Shown: positions 33,501 to 43,072 of the stretch, one piece after another
Layout of the letters: each line of letters starts with the position of its first letter
Position numbering within the stretch: the stretch's first letter is position 1
Assembly (NCBI RefSeq): GCF_011378905.1
Contig: NZ_WTPY01000019.1
Span: forward strand, 1 to 64,000
Source: Paraglaciecola sp. 20A4
Lineage (GTDB): Bacteria; Pseudomonadota; Gammaproteobacteria; Enterobacterales; Alteromonadaceae
Reading direction: 5' to 3'
Length of the DNA stretch: 64,000 bases
The notes under the pieces: generated by a model
The model's database searches: none
Told to the model about the DNA's origin: nothing
Seen by the model: only the letters and a program-made list of their open reading frames with translations
Position numbers and translations under genes: made by a program

Positions 33501-34280
33501 GTGAAGGTGTGGACTGTTGCAAACCAAAAAGGGGGGGTCGGTAAAACTACGACAGCAGTTACCCTAGGAGGTTTGCTCGCGCAACGTGGGGCAAAGGTGA
33601 TTTTAGTAGACACCGATCCTCATGCATCCTTAAGTTATTATTTTGGTATTGATTCTGACGATTTGACGCGCAGCTTATATGATATTTTTGTGCATGATAA
33701 CCCCTTAGATAAAGATACGGTTTTGGACTGTCTGTGTTCAACAAAGCTTGATTCACTCTTCATCCTGCCAGCTAGCATGGCATTAGCTACCCTAGACCGT
33801 AAACTAGGTAATCAAAGTGGCATGGGACTCATTTTGAAGAAAGCGTTGGCACTACTCGATGAAGAATTTGACTATGCAATTATTGATTGCCCGCCTGTAT
33901 TGGGGGTATTGATGGTTAACGCGTTAGCGGCATCCACTCGCGTTATTATTCCAGTACAAACTGAGTTTTTAGCCTTAAAGGGTTTAGATAGAATGCTCGA
34001 TTCACTGCACATTATGCAGCAGTCTTTACGTAAAAAATTTAGTTACACGATAGTTCCAACTATGTTTGATAAACGCGTGAAAGCAGCAATTGCGGCGTAT
34101 CAAACATTACGTGGAACGCATGGTGATTCAGTGTGGCAAGGGTTAATTCCTATTGACACAAAATTTCGTGACGCCAGTGCAAATCATGCTCTGCCGTCGA
34201 TTCATGCTCCCAAGGCTAGGGGCGTATTAGCTTATACCAGTTTATTACGTCATTTACGTTTGTTAGAGGCAGCTAAATGA
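33501..34280 (+). CDS. parC: ParA-type ATPase ParC, polar positioning of chemotaxis arrays
   Basis: ParA/Soj-family ATPase embedded in the che cluster. In Vibrio the equivalent protein ParC places chemosensory arrays at the old pole. The 259-residue protein has deviant Walker A KGGVGKTT (10-17), DTDPHASLSYYF as switch-I region and DCPPVLGVL as Walker B/switch II. The start is GTG at 33501 with AAAGG upstream. It overlaps the next gene, parP, by 4 nt (ATGA), and no parB is present. Position and the ParP partner distinguish it from chromosome-partition ParA. Confidence 0.88.
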   Translation: MKVWTVANQKGGVGKTTTAVTLGGLLAQRGAKVILVDTDPHASLSYYFGIDSDDLTRSLYDIFVHDNPLDKDTVLDCLCSTKLDSLFILPASMALATLDRKLGNQSGMGLILKKALALLDEEFDYAIIDCPPVLGVLMVNALAASTRVIIPVQTEFLALKGLDRMLDSLHIMQQSLRKKFSYTIVPTMFDKRVKAAIAAYQTLRGTHGDSVWQGLIPIDTKFRDASANHALPSIHAPKARGVLAYTSLLRHLRLLEAAK

Positions 34281-35056
34281 GTCGTAGAACATTTGGTAAG
34301 AAAGATGTCATGGAAGAATATTTGTCTTCTTTACTCACCGAAGACGATAGCAACTTTGAACCATTAGAGCGTGTTAGTAAATTGTTGAGCAGTGCAACAG
34401 CATTGGTTAATGCCGAGCCTGAAGATAGTGACGTTGCGCCCGAGCAAGCGATAAGCCAAGACAACCGAGATAAAAATATATTAGAAGCGTCGTTGATTGC
34501 TTCAGCTAGCGAATTACAGGCAGAAGTACCAAATAATAATTCAACGGTAGAAGTACGAGATGCCACAGACAGCATTATCGACCATAATGAACAAGATACA
34601 GGTGTATATTTAGAACCGTTTCAAACGCTTATTTTTGAAGTTGCGGGATTATCACTAGCGCTTCCTTTAACTGAGCTAGGTGGAATACATCAATTGGCAG
34701 ACGTAACGCCTATTTTTGGTAAACCTAATTGGTTCAAAGGGGTCATGTTACACCGTGATGAAAAGATGAATGTAGTGGATACTGCTATGTGGGTTATGCC
34801 GGAAAAATGCAACGAAAAGCTAGCCGATTCAGCGAAAAATCAATATCTTATTATGTTGGACAATAGTGGTTGGGGATTAGCGTGTGAACGTATTATTGAC
34901 ACCATCACTTTGCAACCCGATGACGTAAAGTGGCGTAAGTTTGATGGCAAGCGCATCTGGCTTAGTGGCATGGTCAAGAAAAAAATGTGTGCCTTGGTAA
35001 ATGTTAAGCAACTTATTCGTTTGCTTGACCAAGGTATGAATAGTAATGACAACTAG
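34277..35056 (+). CDS. parP: ParP, CheW-like array-tethering protein
   Basis: In Vibrio, ParP links ParC at the pole to CheA and receptors. The 259-residue protein has an N-terminal acidic, poorly conserved part (about 1-110) and a C-terminal CheW-like domain (PFQTLIFEVAGLSLALPL, then WFKGVMLHR, then CERIIDTI). The ATG overlaps the parC stop, so the two are coupled. The call is based on this arrangement plus the CheW-like fold. Residue identity to Vibrio ParP has not been measured. Confidence 0.85.
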   Translation: MSRRTFGKKDVMEEYLSSLLTEDDSNFEPLERVSKLLSSATALVNAEPEDSDVAPEQAISQDNRDKNILEASLIASASELQAEVPNNNSTVEVRDATDSIIDHNEQDTGVYLEPFQTLIFEVAGLSLALPLTELGGIHQLADVTPIFGKPNWFKGVMLHRDEKMNVVDTAMWVMPEKCNEKLADSAKNQYLIMLDNSGWGLACERIIDTITLQPDDVKWRKFDGKRIWLSGMVKKKMCALVNVKQLIRLLDQGMNSNDN

Positions 35057-35080
35057 CAAAATGATGCTGGAGTAGCAAAT

Positions 35081-35575
35081 ATGACTGATGATAGAACATC
35101 AAGTAACGCATCTTCTGATCGCAACGATGAAGTATTGCAGTGGGTAACTTACAAATTAGGTGAAGAGACCTACGGCATTAACGTTATGCAGGTGCAAGAG
35201 GTTTTACGCCACACCGAAATTGCGCCAGTGCCCGGTGCGCCTGATTATGTGTTAGGCATTATTAACCTTCGCGGTAATGTCGTCACTGTTATTGATACGC
35301 GCGCTCGTTTTGGATTAGAGCCTACAGATCTAACTGACAGCACACGTATCGTTATTATCGAATCTGAAGAGCAGGTGCTAGGTATATTGGTCGACAGTGT
35401 TGCCGAAGTGGTTTACTTACGTTCATCGGAAATCGATAGTGCACCAAATGTTGGAACGGAAGAGAGCGCTAAGTTTATCCAAGGTGTGAGTAATCGCGAT
35501 GGTCAGTTGTTGATCTTGGTTGATCTGAACAAACTCTTGAGTGATGAAGAGTGGGATGAGTTAACGAATATTTAA
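35081..35575 (+). CDS. cheW: Chemotaxis coupling protein CheW
   Basis: Adaptor that couples receptors to CheA. The 164-residue protein has the CheW core (QWVTYKLGEETYGINVMQVQEV-type start, GAPDYVLGIINLRG, IVDSVAEV-like ILVDSVAEVV). A C-terminal SDEEWDEL tail follows. It is 24 bp after parP, with a modest Shine-Dalgarno. Confidence 0.95.
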   Translation: MTDDRTSSNASSDRNDEVLQWVTYKLGEETYGINVMQVQEVLRHTEIAPVPGAPDYVLGIINLRGNVVTVIDTRARFGLEPTDLTDSTRIVIIESEEQVLGILVDSVAEVVYLRSSEIDSAPNVGTEESAKFIQGVSNRDGQLLILVDLNKLLSDEEWDELTNI

Positions 35576-35612
35576 TTCGTAACGCTGACTAGTAAAGCAA
35601 CTGGACGCAAAT

Positions 35613-36017
35613 GTGGAAATAAATCATCTGATTTACTTGGTTATTATTATCGCCATCGTGCTATTTATTGGTGTTTGTACGGTGCTGGCAAAGCGTATCG
35701 CGGGGTTGCAAGAAAAATGCGAACAACAGCAAATGCATATGGCGGCGTTACAAGAGCAATTGCTTGTTAATCAACAGGAATTGCAAGAAGTACGAGTGGG
35801 TAGTATCGGCATGGGGGACAAAATAAAAGCGTTGGTCACGACGGTTAAGCAAACTGCCGTTCAGCAGGAACAACTGGCCAATCAAGATCCGCAAAATCGT
35901 TTATATCAACAAGCGGCAAAGTTAGTTGCAAGCGGCTACTCGGTTGAAGATTTAATGCATGAATGCGATATGCCTAAGGCTGAAGCTGAGTTAATTTACA
36001 ATCTTCATAAGGGGTAA
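35613..36017 (+). CDS. DUF2802 membrane-anchored coiled-coil protein of the che cluster
   Basis: A 134-residue protein that begins at GTG 35613. An N-terminal membrane helix (about 6-27, IYLVIIIAIVLFIGVCTVLA) is followed by a coiled coil (about 30-65, rich in Q, E and L). The C-terminal segment (AAKLVASGYSVEDLMHECDM, then AEAELIYNLHK) looks like a small helix-turn-helix-like domain. It matches my memory of DUF2802 proteins found after cheW in Vibrio, Shewanella and Pseudomonas. Function unknown. It could sense or anchor something at the inner membrane near the array. Confidence 0.75.
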   Translation: MEINHLIYLVIIIAIVLFIGVCTVLAKRIAGLQEKCEQQQMHMAALQEQLLVNQQELQEVRVGSIGMGDKIKALVTTVKQTAVQQEQLANQDPQNRLYQQAAKLVASGYSVEDLMHECDMPKAEAELIYNLHKG

Positions 36018-36396
36018 TCGTTACCATCTTTTCTTATTTCTATTCGATTACCTGAATCGTTTCTCCAATCCGTTTACTGTTTGATTTTTCTCCTTACCTT
36101 AAAGGTACTGCTCAGTTAATCGGTGCACTAGATGAAATTCGTTTAACATCGTCATTGGCTTTAGCGTATATCTGGCCGTTAAGATACAGCATTCAATAAA
36201 GGTATTTGTCTCTTTAATTACTGTGCAATGAGTCAATCTCGCAGTTGGCAATAATTTTAAATCGGTTGTCGTTTACACATACGTGTAATACCAATATTTT
36301 CAAATAGTTTACGTTTAGACGTCTAGACGTAAAGATGTTGACATTTATCTCGTTTTGCTCCAGATTTAGAGCCTCTCAACACAACTTGGAGCCATT
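36018..36396 (+). promoter_or_regulatory. Intergenic region upstream of metA
   Basis: This 379 bp region separates the che cluster from the methionine genes. It holds no credible ORF and no clear terminator for the che operon. The only strong signal is the MetJ operator at 36309-36332, 64 bp before metA. I saw no SAM riboswitch-like structure. Confidence 0.6.
36309..36332 (+). promoter_or_regulatory. MetJ operator (tandem met boxes) of metA
   Basis: AGACGTCT at 36317-36324 is a perfect met box. It is followed directly by AGACGTAA (six of eight) and preceded by TTACGTTT (five of eight). MetJ dimers bind adjacent 8 bp boxes cooperatively, and three in a row is typical of a regulated promoter. 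The wider segment 36308-36333 is a near-perfect palindrome. It predicts repression by S-adenosylmethionine-bound MetJ. Confidence 0.88.
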
Positions 36397-37323
36397 ATGC
36401 CTATTCGTATTCCTACTGAATTGCCTGCACAAAGCATTTTAAATAGTGAGAATATTTTTGTGATGGATACCGATCGCGCAGCCATGCAGGACATCCGTCC
36501 ACTGGAAGTGGGTATCTTGAATTTAATGCCCAACAAGATGGAAACAGAGGTGCAATTTCTGCGTTTACTGTCAAATACACCACTACAAATCAATGTGGAT
36601 TTAATTCGCATTGATAATCAAGCGCCAAAGAATACCCCTGAATCCCACATGAAAGCGTTTTATCAAAACTTTGATGATGTCGCTGATAAGCAATACGATG
36701 GTTTGATTGTGACTGGCGCGCCATTAGCATTGTTAGATTATGACGATGTAAAGTATTGGGAGAAAATGAAAGTAGTGCTGGAGTGGGCTCAGCGTCATGT
36801 GCAATCCACGCTATTCTCCTGCTGGGCTGCACACGCGGCCTTATATCACTTCCATGGAAAAAATCGTAGACTGCGTGACGAAAAGCTCAGCGGAATATTC
36901 GCCCATCAGGTGCGGGATGAACATAACGAATTAATGCGCGGTTTTGATCCGATTTTTAATGCTCCCCATTCACGCTATGGCGAAATTAGTATCGCTGATT
37001 ATGAATCTGTGGACGGTTTGAAAGTGCTCGCGAGCTCTGAAAAAACAGGCGCATATATTGTTGCCTCAGAAGATAAACGCTTAGTGTTTGTTACAGGACA
37101 CCCAGAATATGCCCCAGACAGTTTAGATCAAGAATACCAGCGAGACATCAACGCCGGTTTAGAGGCAATTATTCCCGAAAATTACTATCCTGAAGACGAT
37201 CCTACACAAGCCCCTATGGTGACTTGGCGAGCTCATGGTAGTTTGCTGTTTACCAATTGGTTAAACTACTACGTATATCAGAACACGCCTTATGATTTGG
37301 CATCATTGTCAAAAAAAGACTAG
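36397..37323 (+). CDS. metA: Homoserine O-succinyltransferase MetA (specificity residue Ala111)
   Basis: First committed step of methionine synthesis: acylates homoserine. The 308-residue protein has the catalytic Cys142 (FSCWAAHA), His235 and Glu237 (TGHPEY). At position 111, in GAPLA, it has Ala. From the published B. cereus/E. coli comparison, Gly here goes with succinyl-CoA (E. coli GAPLG) and Glu with acetyl-CoA, so Ala is unusual but probably succinyl-type. The ATG follows GGAG. It is followed by metH1 after 33 bp and controlled by met boxes upstream. Confidence 0.93.
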   Translation: MPIRIPTELPAQSILNSENIFVMDTDRAAMQDIRPLEVGILNLMPNKMETEVQFLRLLSNTPLQINVDLIRIDNQAPKNTPESHMKAFYQNFDDVADKQYDGLIVTGAPLALLDYDDVKYWEKMKVVLEWAQRHVQSTLFSCWAAHAALYHFHGKNRRLRDEKLSGIFAHQVRDEHNELMRGFDPIFNAPHSRYGEISIADYESVDGLKVLASSEKTGAYIVASEDKRLVFVTGHPEYAPDSLDQEYQRDINAGLEAIIPENYYPEDDPTQAPMVTWRAHGSLLFTNWLNYYVYQNTPYDLASLSKKD

Positions 37324-37356
37324 AACAATTTATTTATCAGTTTTAAAGGAAATATA

Positions 37357-38415
37357 GTGTCAACAGTATCCTCAGAACAAGCCCTGCACGACGCTGCAAA
37401 AAAACGCATTCTTATTTTAGATGGCGCCATGGGAACCATGATCCAAGCTCATGATTTTCAAGAAGATGATTACCGCGGTGAGCGCTTTATCGATTGGCAA
37501 AGCGATGTCAAAGGTAATAATGATTTACTGACTTTGACGCAGCCAGATGCGATTTATGATATTCATTGCGCATATCTTGCTGCAGGGGCGGATATTATTG
37601 AGACCAACACCTTTAATGCCACTACGATTTCAATGGCTGATTACAATATGCAATCTCTTGCCAAGGAGATAAATATAGAGGCAGCAAAATTAGCGCGTAA
37701 AGCTGCCGATAAATATTCTGCATTAACACCGGATAAACCGCGTTTTGTGGCGGGTGTATTAGGGCCGACAAGTCGCACTGCATCAATTTCACCAAATGTG
37801 AATGATCCTAGTGAGCGTAACGTAACGTTTGACCAATTAGTCGAGGCATATGTAGAAGCAACGCACGGATTGATCGAAGGCGGCGCTGATCTAATCATGA
37901 TAGAAACGATATTCGACACACTCAATGCAAAAGCTGCAGCTTTTGCCGTTGATACAGTATTTGAAGCGTTAGGCAAATCCTTACCGGTTATGATTTCAGG
38001 TACAATAACCGACGCATCAGGCAGAACGTTATCGGGCCAGACTGCTGAAGCATTTTATTATTCGATGCGCCATACTAACCCGTTTTCGTTCGGTTTGAAT
38101 TGCGCGTTAGGCCCTGATTTGTTACGCCAGTATGTAGATGAAGTGGCTACTGTAGCTGAGTGTCTGGTTTCAGCGCATCCTAACGCTGGTTTGCCAAATG
38201 AGTTTGGTGAGTACGATCTAGAAAGCGATGAAATGGCAGAACATATCCGTGAATGGGCGCACTCTGGGCTAGTAAATATAGTTGGTGGTTGTTGTGGTTC
38301 AACCCCCGAACACATTGCTGCTATCGCAAATGTGGTAGATGGTGTGGCACCCCGTGTTATCCCTAAACGCGAGGTCAAACTGCGATTATCGGGACTGGAG
38401 CCTTTTGTGCATTAA
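37357..38415 (+). CDS. metH: Methionine synthase, homocysteine-binding part (split MetH, N-terminal)
   Basis: This 352-residue protein corresponds to the first domain of cobalamin-dependent methionine synthase: a zinc barrel that activates homocysteine. It shows the start [11 protein letters not shown], the first zinc Cys in GLNCALGP and the pair in [11 protein letters not shown]. It ends at LSGLEPFVH, where E. coli MetH continues into the folate domain. The start is GTG at 37357 after AAAGGAAA. The stop is real (TAA) and 92 bp separate it from the second part. The lengths 352 and 874 sum to 1226, against about 1227 in E. coli. Confidence 0.92.
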   Translation: MSTVSSEQALHDAAKKRILILDGAMGTMIQAHDFQEDDYRGERFIDWQSDVKGNNDLLTLTQPDAIYDIHCAYLAAGADIIETNTFNATTISMADYNMQSLAKEINIEAAKLARKAADKYSALTPDKPRFVAGVLGPTSRTASISPNVNDPSERNVTFDQLVEAYVEATHGLIEGGADLIMIETIFDTLNAKAAAFAVDTVFEALGKSLPVMISGTITDASGRTLSGQTAEAFYYSMRHTNPFSFGLNCALGPDLLRQYVDEVATVAECLVSAHPNAGLPNEFGEYDLESDEMAEHIREWAHSGLVNIVGGCCGSTPEHIAAIANVVDGVAPRVIPKREVKLRLSGLEPFVH

Positions 38416-38447
38416 TTTGCAGCCAAAAGACGTAATGATCGCGGGTC

Positions 38448-38462
38448 GCTTGGTTACCAAGC
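38448..38462 (+). repeat. Perfect hairpin between the two metH genes
   Basis: GCTTGG, a TTA loop, then CCAAGC. It lies in the middle of the 92 bp metH gap and is not followed by a T-run, so it is not a terminator. It may stabilise mRNA ends or be a remnant of the split. Confidence 0.5.
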
Positions 38463-38507
38463 CCCGGGAAGTAGTATATGAACAAAATTTAGTAGACTGA
38501 GTGACTT

Positions 38508-41132
38508 ATGACCAAAGCAAGTGCATCTTTTATCAATGTCGGCGAGCGTACCAATGTAACAGGTTCTGCCATGTTCAAGCGCCTAATTCTAGAAGACGAT
38601 TTTGAAAAAGCGTTAGATGTTGCTCGTCAGCAAGTAGAAAACGGTGCACAGATCATCGATATCAACATGGACGAAGCCATGTTGGACTCAGAAGCGGCCA
38701 TGACTCGCTTCTTAAACTTGATTGCTTCCGAGCCTGATATTTCTCGCGTGCCCATTATGATTGACTCATCTAAATGGTCAGTTATTGAAGCGGGTTTAAA
38801 GTGCGTACAAGGCAAGGCAATAGTTAACTCTATTAGCTTAAAAGAGGGGGAAGAGAACTTCTTACATCAGGCGAAATTGCTTAAGCGCTATGGAGCAGCT
38901 ACGGTTGTTATGGCGTTTGATGAAGCAGGTCAAGCAGATACTGAAGACCGTAAATTTGAAATTTGTCAGCGCAGCTATCGGCTTTTAACTGAGAAAATCG
39001 GTTTTCCACCAGAAGATATTATTTTTGATCCGAATATCTTCGCCGTGGCGACAGGTATCGAAGAACACAACAACTATGCAGTAGATTTTATTAACGCCAC
39101 TCGGCGTATTACCCAAGAATTACCTCATGCCCATATATCCGGCGGCTTATCGAACGTTTCTTTTTCATTTCGCGGGAATAATCCGGTACGCGAAGCAATG
39201 CACTCGGTGTTTTTGTACCATGCTATCAAAGCTGGAATGGACATGGGCATCGTTAATGCTGGCCAACTTGAAGTATATGACCAAATCCCAGCGGAGCTCA
39301 AAGAAGCGGTTGAGGATGTGATACTCAATCGGAATGCCGAGGCAACAGATCGCTTATTAGAACTCGCGCCAAAGTATCAAGGGGATGGTAAGGCCCAAGT
39401 TAAAGAAAACCTTGAGTGGCGTCAATTGCCCGTTAATAAGCGTTTAGAGCATGCACTTGTTCGAGGTATTACCGATTATATTGATGAGGATACTGAACTA
39501 GCGCGCCAACAAGCTGAAAAGCCATTACATGTTATCGAAGGTCCGTTAATGGATGGCATGAACGTGGTGGGTGATTTATTTGGTGAAGGTAAAATGTTCC
39601 TTCCCCAAGTGGTTAAATCAGCTCGGGTTATGAAAAAAGCCGTCGCATATTTAAATCCTTACATTGAAGCTACAAAGGATGTGGGCAGTACTAACGGTAA
39701 GATTTTACTGGCGACGGTAAAAGGTGATGTACATGACATCGGTAAGAACATTGTGGGTGTGGTTCTGCAATGTAATAACTTTGAAATTATCGATTTAGGT
39801 GTAATGGTGCCTTGCGCAAAAATCCTGCAAGTCGCCAAAGACAAAAATGTCGACATGATTGGCCTGTCTGGCTTGATTACCCCTTCTCTGGACGAAATGG
39901 TCTATGTAGCCAAGGAAATGCAACGCCTAGGTTTAGATTTGCCGCTACTCATTGGCGGGGCGACTACATCAAAAGCACACACAGCCGTTAAAATTGAACA
40001 AAACTATGACCAACCCGTTGTGTATGTGCCCAATGCCAGTAGAGCGGTGGGCGTGTGCCAAAAACTTATTTCCAAGGAGCACCGCCCAGCATACGCGGTA
40101 CAAATATCTAAAGAATATGATGTGGTACGTGAGCAACATGCTCGTAAGAAACCTCGTAGCCGCCCCGTCAGCCTCGAGAAAGCCCGGGCTAATGGGGCAG
40201 ACATAGATTGGAGTCAATATACTCCTCCGGTGCCTAAACATTTAGGCGTGCAAACGGTTTCGGTCGATCTGGCCGATCTGCGCGCGTACATAGACTGGAC
40301 GCCGTTTTTCTTAACTTGGTCGTTGGCGGGTAAATATCCGCGTATCTTGCAAGATGAGGTAGTCGGTAAGGAAGCGCAATCGGTATTCAATGACGCTATG
40401 GCCTTATTAGACGATCTATGTGCCAATAAAAAACTACAAGCCAAGGGGGTTGTGGGTATTTTCCCAGCTAATCGAGTTGATGATGATATTGAAGTTTACA
40501 CTGATGAGCAACGCACAGAGGTGCAAGAAGTGTGTCATCACTTGCGTCAACAAACCGAGAAGGCTAAAGGTTATAACAATTGTTTAAGTGACTTTATTGC
40601 ACCAAAATCTTCTCATAAAGCCGACTACTTGGGCGCGTTCGCTGTGACCGCTGGTATTGGCGAAGATGAGCTCGCCAACGCGTACATTGCTGATGGCGAT
40701 GATTATAATGGTATTATGGTCAAAGCACTGGCTGATCGTCTTGCTGAAGGCTTTGCCGAATACTTACATGAGAAAGTGCGCAAAGATATTTGGGGATTTG
40801 CACCAGATGAATCCCTCAGTAATGAAGAATTGATTCGCGAGAAATATCAAGGTATCAGACCTGCGCCTGGTTATGCTGCTTGTCCTGAGCATACTGAGAA
40901 ACAAGCTATATGGAACTTGCTCGATGCGCAAAAAAATACCGGTATGAAATTGACCGAAAGCTATGCTATGTGGCCAGGAGCGGCAGTGTCAGGTTGGTAT
41001 TTTTCTCATCCTGAAGCACGTTATTTTGCAGTCGCTCAAATTCAAAGAGATCAAATGCTTGACTATGCTAAGCGTAAAAACTGGTCTGAGTTAGAAGCTG
41101 AAAAATGGCTTGGGCCAAATCTTAATAACTAG
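38508..41132 (+). CDS. metH: Methionine synthase, folate-, cobalamin- and activation-domain part (split MetH, C-terminal)
   Basis: The 874-residue protein carries the methyltetrahydrofolate-binding barrel ([16 protein letters not shown], then [11 protein letters not shown]) and the cobalamin domain with DVHDIG (about 407-412), whose His coordinates cobalt. The C-terminal reactivation domain has [15 protein letters not shown] for AdoMet. All catalytic pieces missing from the first part are here. The ATG at 38508 starts right at the folate domain. A weak Shine-Dalgarno suggests coupling with the preceding gene. The two products must associate to work as one enzyme. Confidence 0.92.
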   Translation: MTKASASFINVGERTNVTGSAMFKRLILEDDFEKALDVARQQVENGAQIIDINMDEAMLDSEAAMTRFLNLIASEPDISRVPIMIDSSKWSVIEAGLKCVQGKAIVNSISLKEGEENFLHQAKLLKRYGAATVVMAFDEAGQADTEDRKFEICQRSYRLLTEKIGFPPEDIIFDPNIFAVATGIEEHNNYAVDFINATRRITQELPHAHISGGLSNVSFSFRGNNPVREAMHSVFLYHAIKAGMDMGIVNAGQLEVYDQIPAELKEAVEDVILNRNAEATDRLLELAPKYQGDGKAQVKENLEWRQLPVNKRLEHALVRGITDYIDEDTELARQQAEKPLHVIEGPLMDGMNVVGDLFGEGKMFLPQVVKSARVMKKAVAYLNPYIEATKDVGSTNGKILLATVKGDVHDIGKNIVGVVLQCNNFEIIDLGVMVPCAKILQVAKDKNVDMIGLSGLITPSLDEMVYVAKEMQRLGLDLPLLIGGATTSKAHTAVKIEQNYDQPVVYVPNASRAVGVCQKLISKEHRPAYAVQISKEYDVVREQHARKKPRSRPVSLEKARANGADIDWSQYTPPVPKHLGVQTVSVDLADLRAYIDWTPFFLTWSLAGKYPRILQDEVVGKEAQSVFNDAMALLDDLCANKKLQAKGVVGIFPANRVDDDIEVYTDEQRTEVQEVCHHLRQQTEKAKGYNNCLSDFIAPKSSHKADYLGAFAVTAGIGEDELANAYIADGDDYNGIMVKALADRLAEGFAEYLHEKVRKDIWGFAPDESLSNEELIREKYQGIRPAPGYAACPEHTEKQAIWNLLDAQKNTGMKLTESYAMWPGAAVSGWYFSHPEARYFAVAQIQRDQMLDYAKRKNWSELEAEKWLGPNLNN

Positions 41133-41208
41133 TATTGCAGCTGGTATCGCGACAAACATAAATTGGAAAGCGCAAGTTTAACCACACAAAGTGAAAGCAC
41201 AAATAACC

Positions 41209-41796
41209 ATGAGTGATAAACGTTTTAGCCCATCATGTGAAAATAACCGAATGCCTATTTTAGCGGTATTAAAAGAAGTACTGATTGATTGCACACATTT
41301 GCTCGAAATAGGCTCTGGTACTGGACAACATGCTGCTTATTTTGCTCCTGAATTAGCCCATTTATGTTGGCAAACGAGCGATCTGACGGTCAATCATCCC
41401 AGTATTCAGGCGTGGCTTGCGCATACAAATGCAACTAATATCCGTCAACCTTTGGCATTTCAAATCGGTTTGGATAAATGGCCTGGGCAGGTTGTCGATA
41501 GCGTATATACGGCTAATACTACGCATATCATGCAGCCCCATGAAGCGCAAAATATGATGGGACTAGTAGCGAACAATTTACCTTCAGGGGGCGTGTTTTG
41601 TCAGTATGGTCCGTTTACGGTTGATAACGCATTTACGAGCGAAAGTAACTTAGCTTTTAATCAGCATTTATTGAATGAGGGATGCGGCGGTATTCGCGAT
41701 ATCGACGAATTAGCAGGTTGGGCTAAGGGACTTTCTCTTACTGAAATGCGCCCAATGCCAGCCAATAATTTTATGTTGATTTGGCGCAAACCATAA
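41209..41796 (+). CDS. DUF938 SAM-dependent methyltransferase
   Basis: A 195-residue class I methyltransferase-like protein with the glycine-rich loop LLEIGSGTGQHAAYFA near residue 30. The start MSDKRFSPSCENNRMPIL matches the DUF938 family pattern (RFSPAxxRNxxPIL). ATG 41209 is chosen, although an in-frame GTG at 41191 would add six residues; neither has a strong Shine-Dalgarno. The substrate is unknown. It is 58-76 bp after metH and convergent with the next gene. The link to methionine/SAM metabolism is suggestive only. Confidence 0.78.
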   Translation: MSDKRFSPSCENNRMPILAVLKEVLIDCTHLLEIGSGTGQHAAYFAPELAHLCWQTSDLTVNHPSIQAWLAHTNATNIRQPLAFQIGLDKWPGQVVDSVYTANTTHIMQPHEAQNMMGLVANNLPSGGVFCQYGPFTVDNAFTSESNLAFNQHLLNEGCGGIRDIDELAGWAKGLSLTEMRPMPANNFMLIWRKP

Positions 41797-41870
41797 CGCT
41801 GAACATTGCTGTTCACAGCATGCTACCTTCCATATAAAACGCCTTTGCGTTATCACTACAATATAGTGTT

Positions 41871-43028
41871 CTACTCTTGTGTTGGGGCTTTAAACGGTAA
41901 CAGTTCAGATGCGTTTGCTTTATAAGATTGTATATTAATATCTTCTTGGCGCAGAAAACGCCGAACTCCATCATGAAAAGCAGGTTCTGCTAACCAATGA
42001 TTTGAATAGCAATAGACAGGTTCAAAACCACGCAATATTTTGTGTTCACCCTGGGTACCTGGATTGAAAGTACTGATATTGTGCTCTATGCAAAACTCAA
42101 TACCTTGATAATAACAACATTCATAATGTAGATTGCTTATGTCTTCCAGCGCTCCCCAATAACGACCATAGAGTTGTTTATCGTCGAACATATAAAATGC
42201 GCTCGCTAAGGGAATATCATTACGTGAGGCGATAACAAGCAATATATTGCGATCCATTGAATGATAAAGTCGGGTAAAGAAATCTCGATTTAGGTATCCC
42301 TTGTGGCCACTGCGTTTCAAATACGTTTGCTGATAGCACTGATAAAAAAAGTCCATATGTTCAGCAGTGATTTTTTCACCATAAATTCGCTCAATCTGCA
42401 CGCCCTGTTCGTATACTTTACGCCGTTCGTTGCGAATCGTTTTACGGCGCCTTGATGTGAGGGTCGCGCAAAAGTCGTCGTAATCTTGATAATTGCGATT
42501 AAACCATTGAAACTGAACGGCCCGTCGCATCAAATGCTGCTGTTGATTTAACGCCTCACTTAGTGATTCTGGTACAAATAACCAATGCATAGAGGACAGT
42601 CCGTTTTGTTTAGCGTGCTTCTGAATAGCGTTACATAGTTGGGGGAGCAATTGCCCTTGGTCGACATCTTTTTTCAACATTAAGCGCGCCCCTGGAACGG
42701 GTGTAAAGGGGATAGCGCAAACCAATTTAGGGTAATAATTCAGACCGTGTTCGCTATATGAATTGGCCCACGCGAAGTCAAATACATATTCGCCATAACT
42801 ATGATTTTTGATGTACAAGGGTAGAATGCCTACCAACGTGTCGTTCTGATATATGGTGAGATGCTGTGGGTGCCAACCTGTTTGTGGTTCAACCGAATGT
42901 GAACGCTCGAGCGCTTGAATAAAGGCGTATTGATGAAACGGATCACATTGATATGCCAGCGCATGCCAACTATCTCTGTCGATTTGCCCTATGGCGCTTA
43001 GAAACTTAAAATTAAACATTTGGCGCAT
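41871..43028 (-). CDS. DUF482/COG3146 GNAT-fold protein (FemAB-like)
   Basis: A 385-residue protein of the COG3146 family, annotated in databases as GNAT or peptidogalycan biosynthesis/recognition. It has the family features SWHALAYQCDPFHQYAF near the start, a basic RRRKTIRNERRKV patch in the middle, and YYQGIEFCIEHNISTFNPG.QGEHK near residue 325. No signal peptide or membrane segment is visible. The acceptor is unknown and the fold suggests acyl transfer. It is divergent from recX, with a 44 bp gap, and convergent with DUF938. Confidence 0.75.
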   Translation of the reverse strand: MRQMFNFKFLSAIGQIDRDSWHALAYQCDPFHQYAFIQALERSHSVEPQTGWHPQHLTIYQNDTLVGILPLYIKNHSYGEYVFDFAWANSYSEHGLNYYPKLVCAIPFTPVPGARLMLKKDVDQGQLLPQLCNAIQKHAKQNGLSSMHWLFVPESLSEALNQQQHLMRRAVQFQWFNRNYQDYDDFCATLTSRRRKTIRNERRKVYEQGVQIERIYGEKITAEHMDFFYQCYQQTYLKRSGHKGYLNRDFFTRLYHSMDRNILLVIASRNDIPLASAFYMFDDKQLYGRYWGALEDISNLHYECCYYQGIEFCIEHNISTFNPGTQGEHKILRGFEPVYCYSNHWLAEPAFHDGVRRFLRQEDINIQSYKANASELLPFKAPTQE

Positions 43029-43072
43029 AACACTCTACAGGACCCTTAGATTGGGAGATTATATTACCTGAT

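Noticed and set aside
36018-36396. SAM riboswitch upstream of metA
   Set aside because: No aptamer-like pairing was seen, and the strong met boxes explain regulation.
38413-38510. Sequencing error as cause of the metH split
   Set aside because: The gap is 92 bp with an in-frame stop, and the second part has its own start; a single frameshift would not make this layout.
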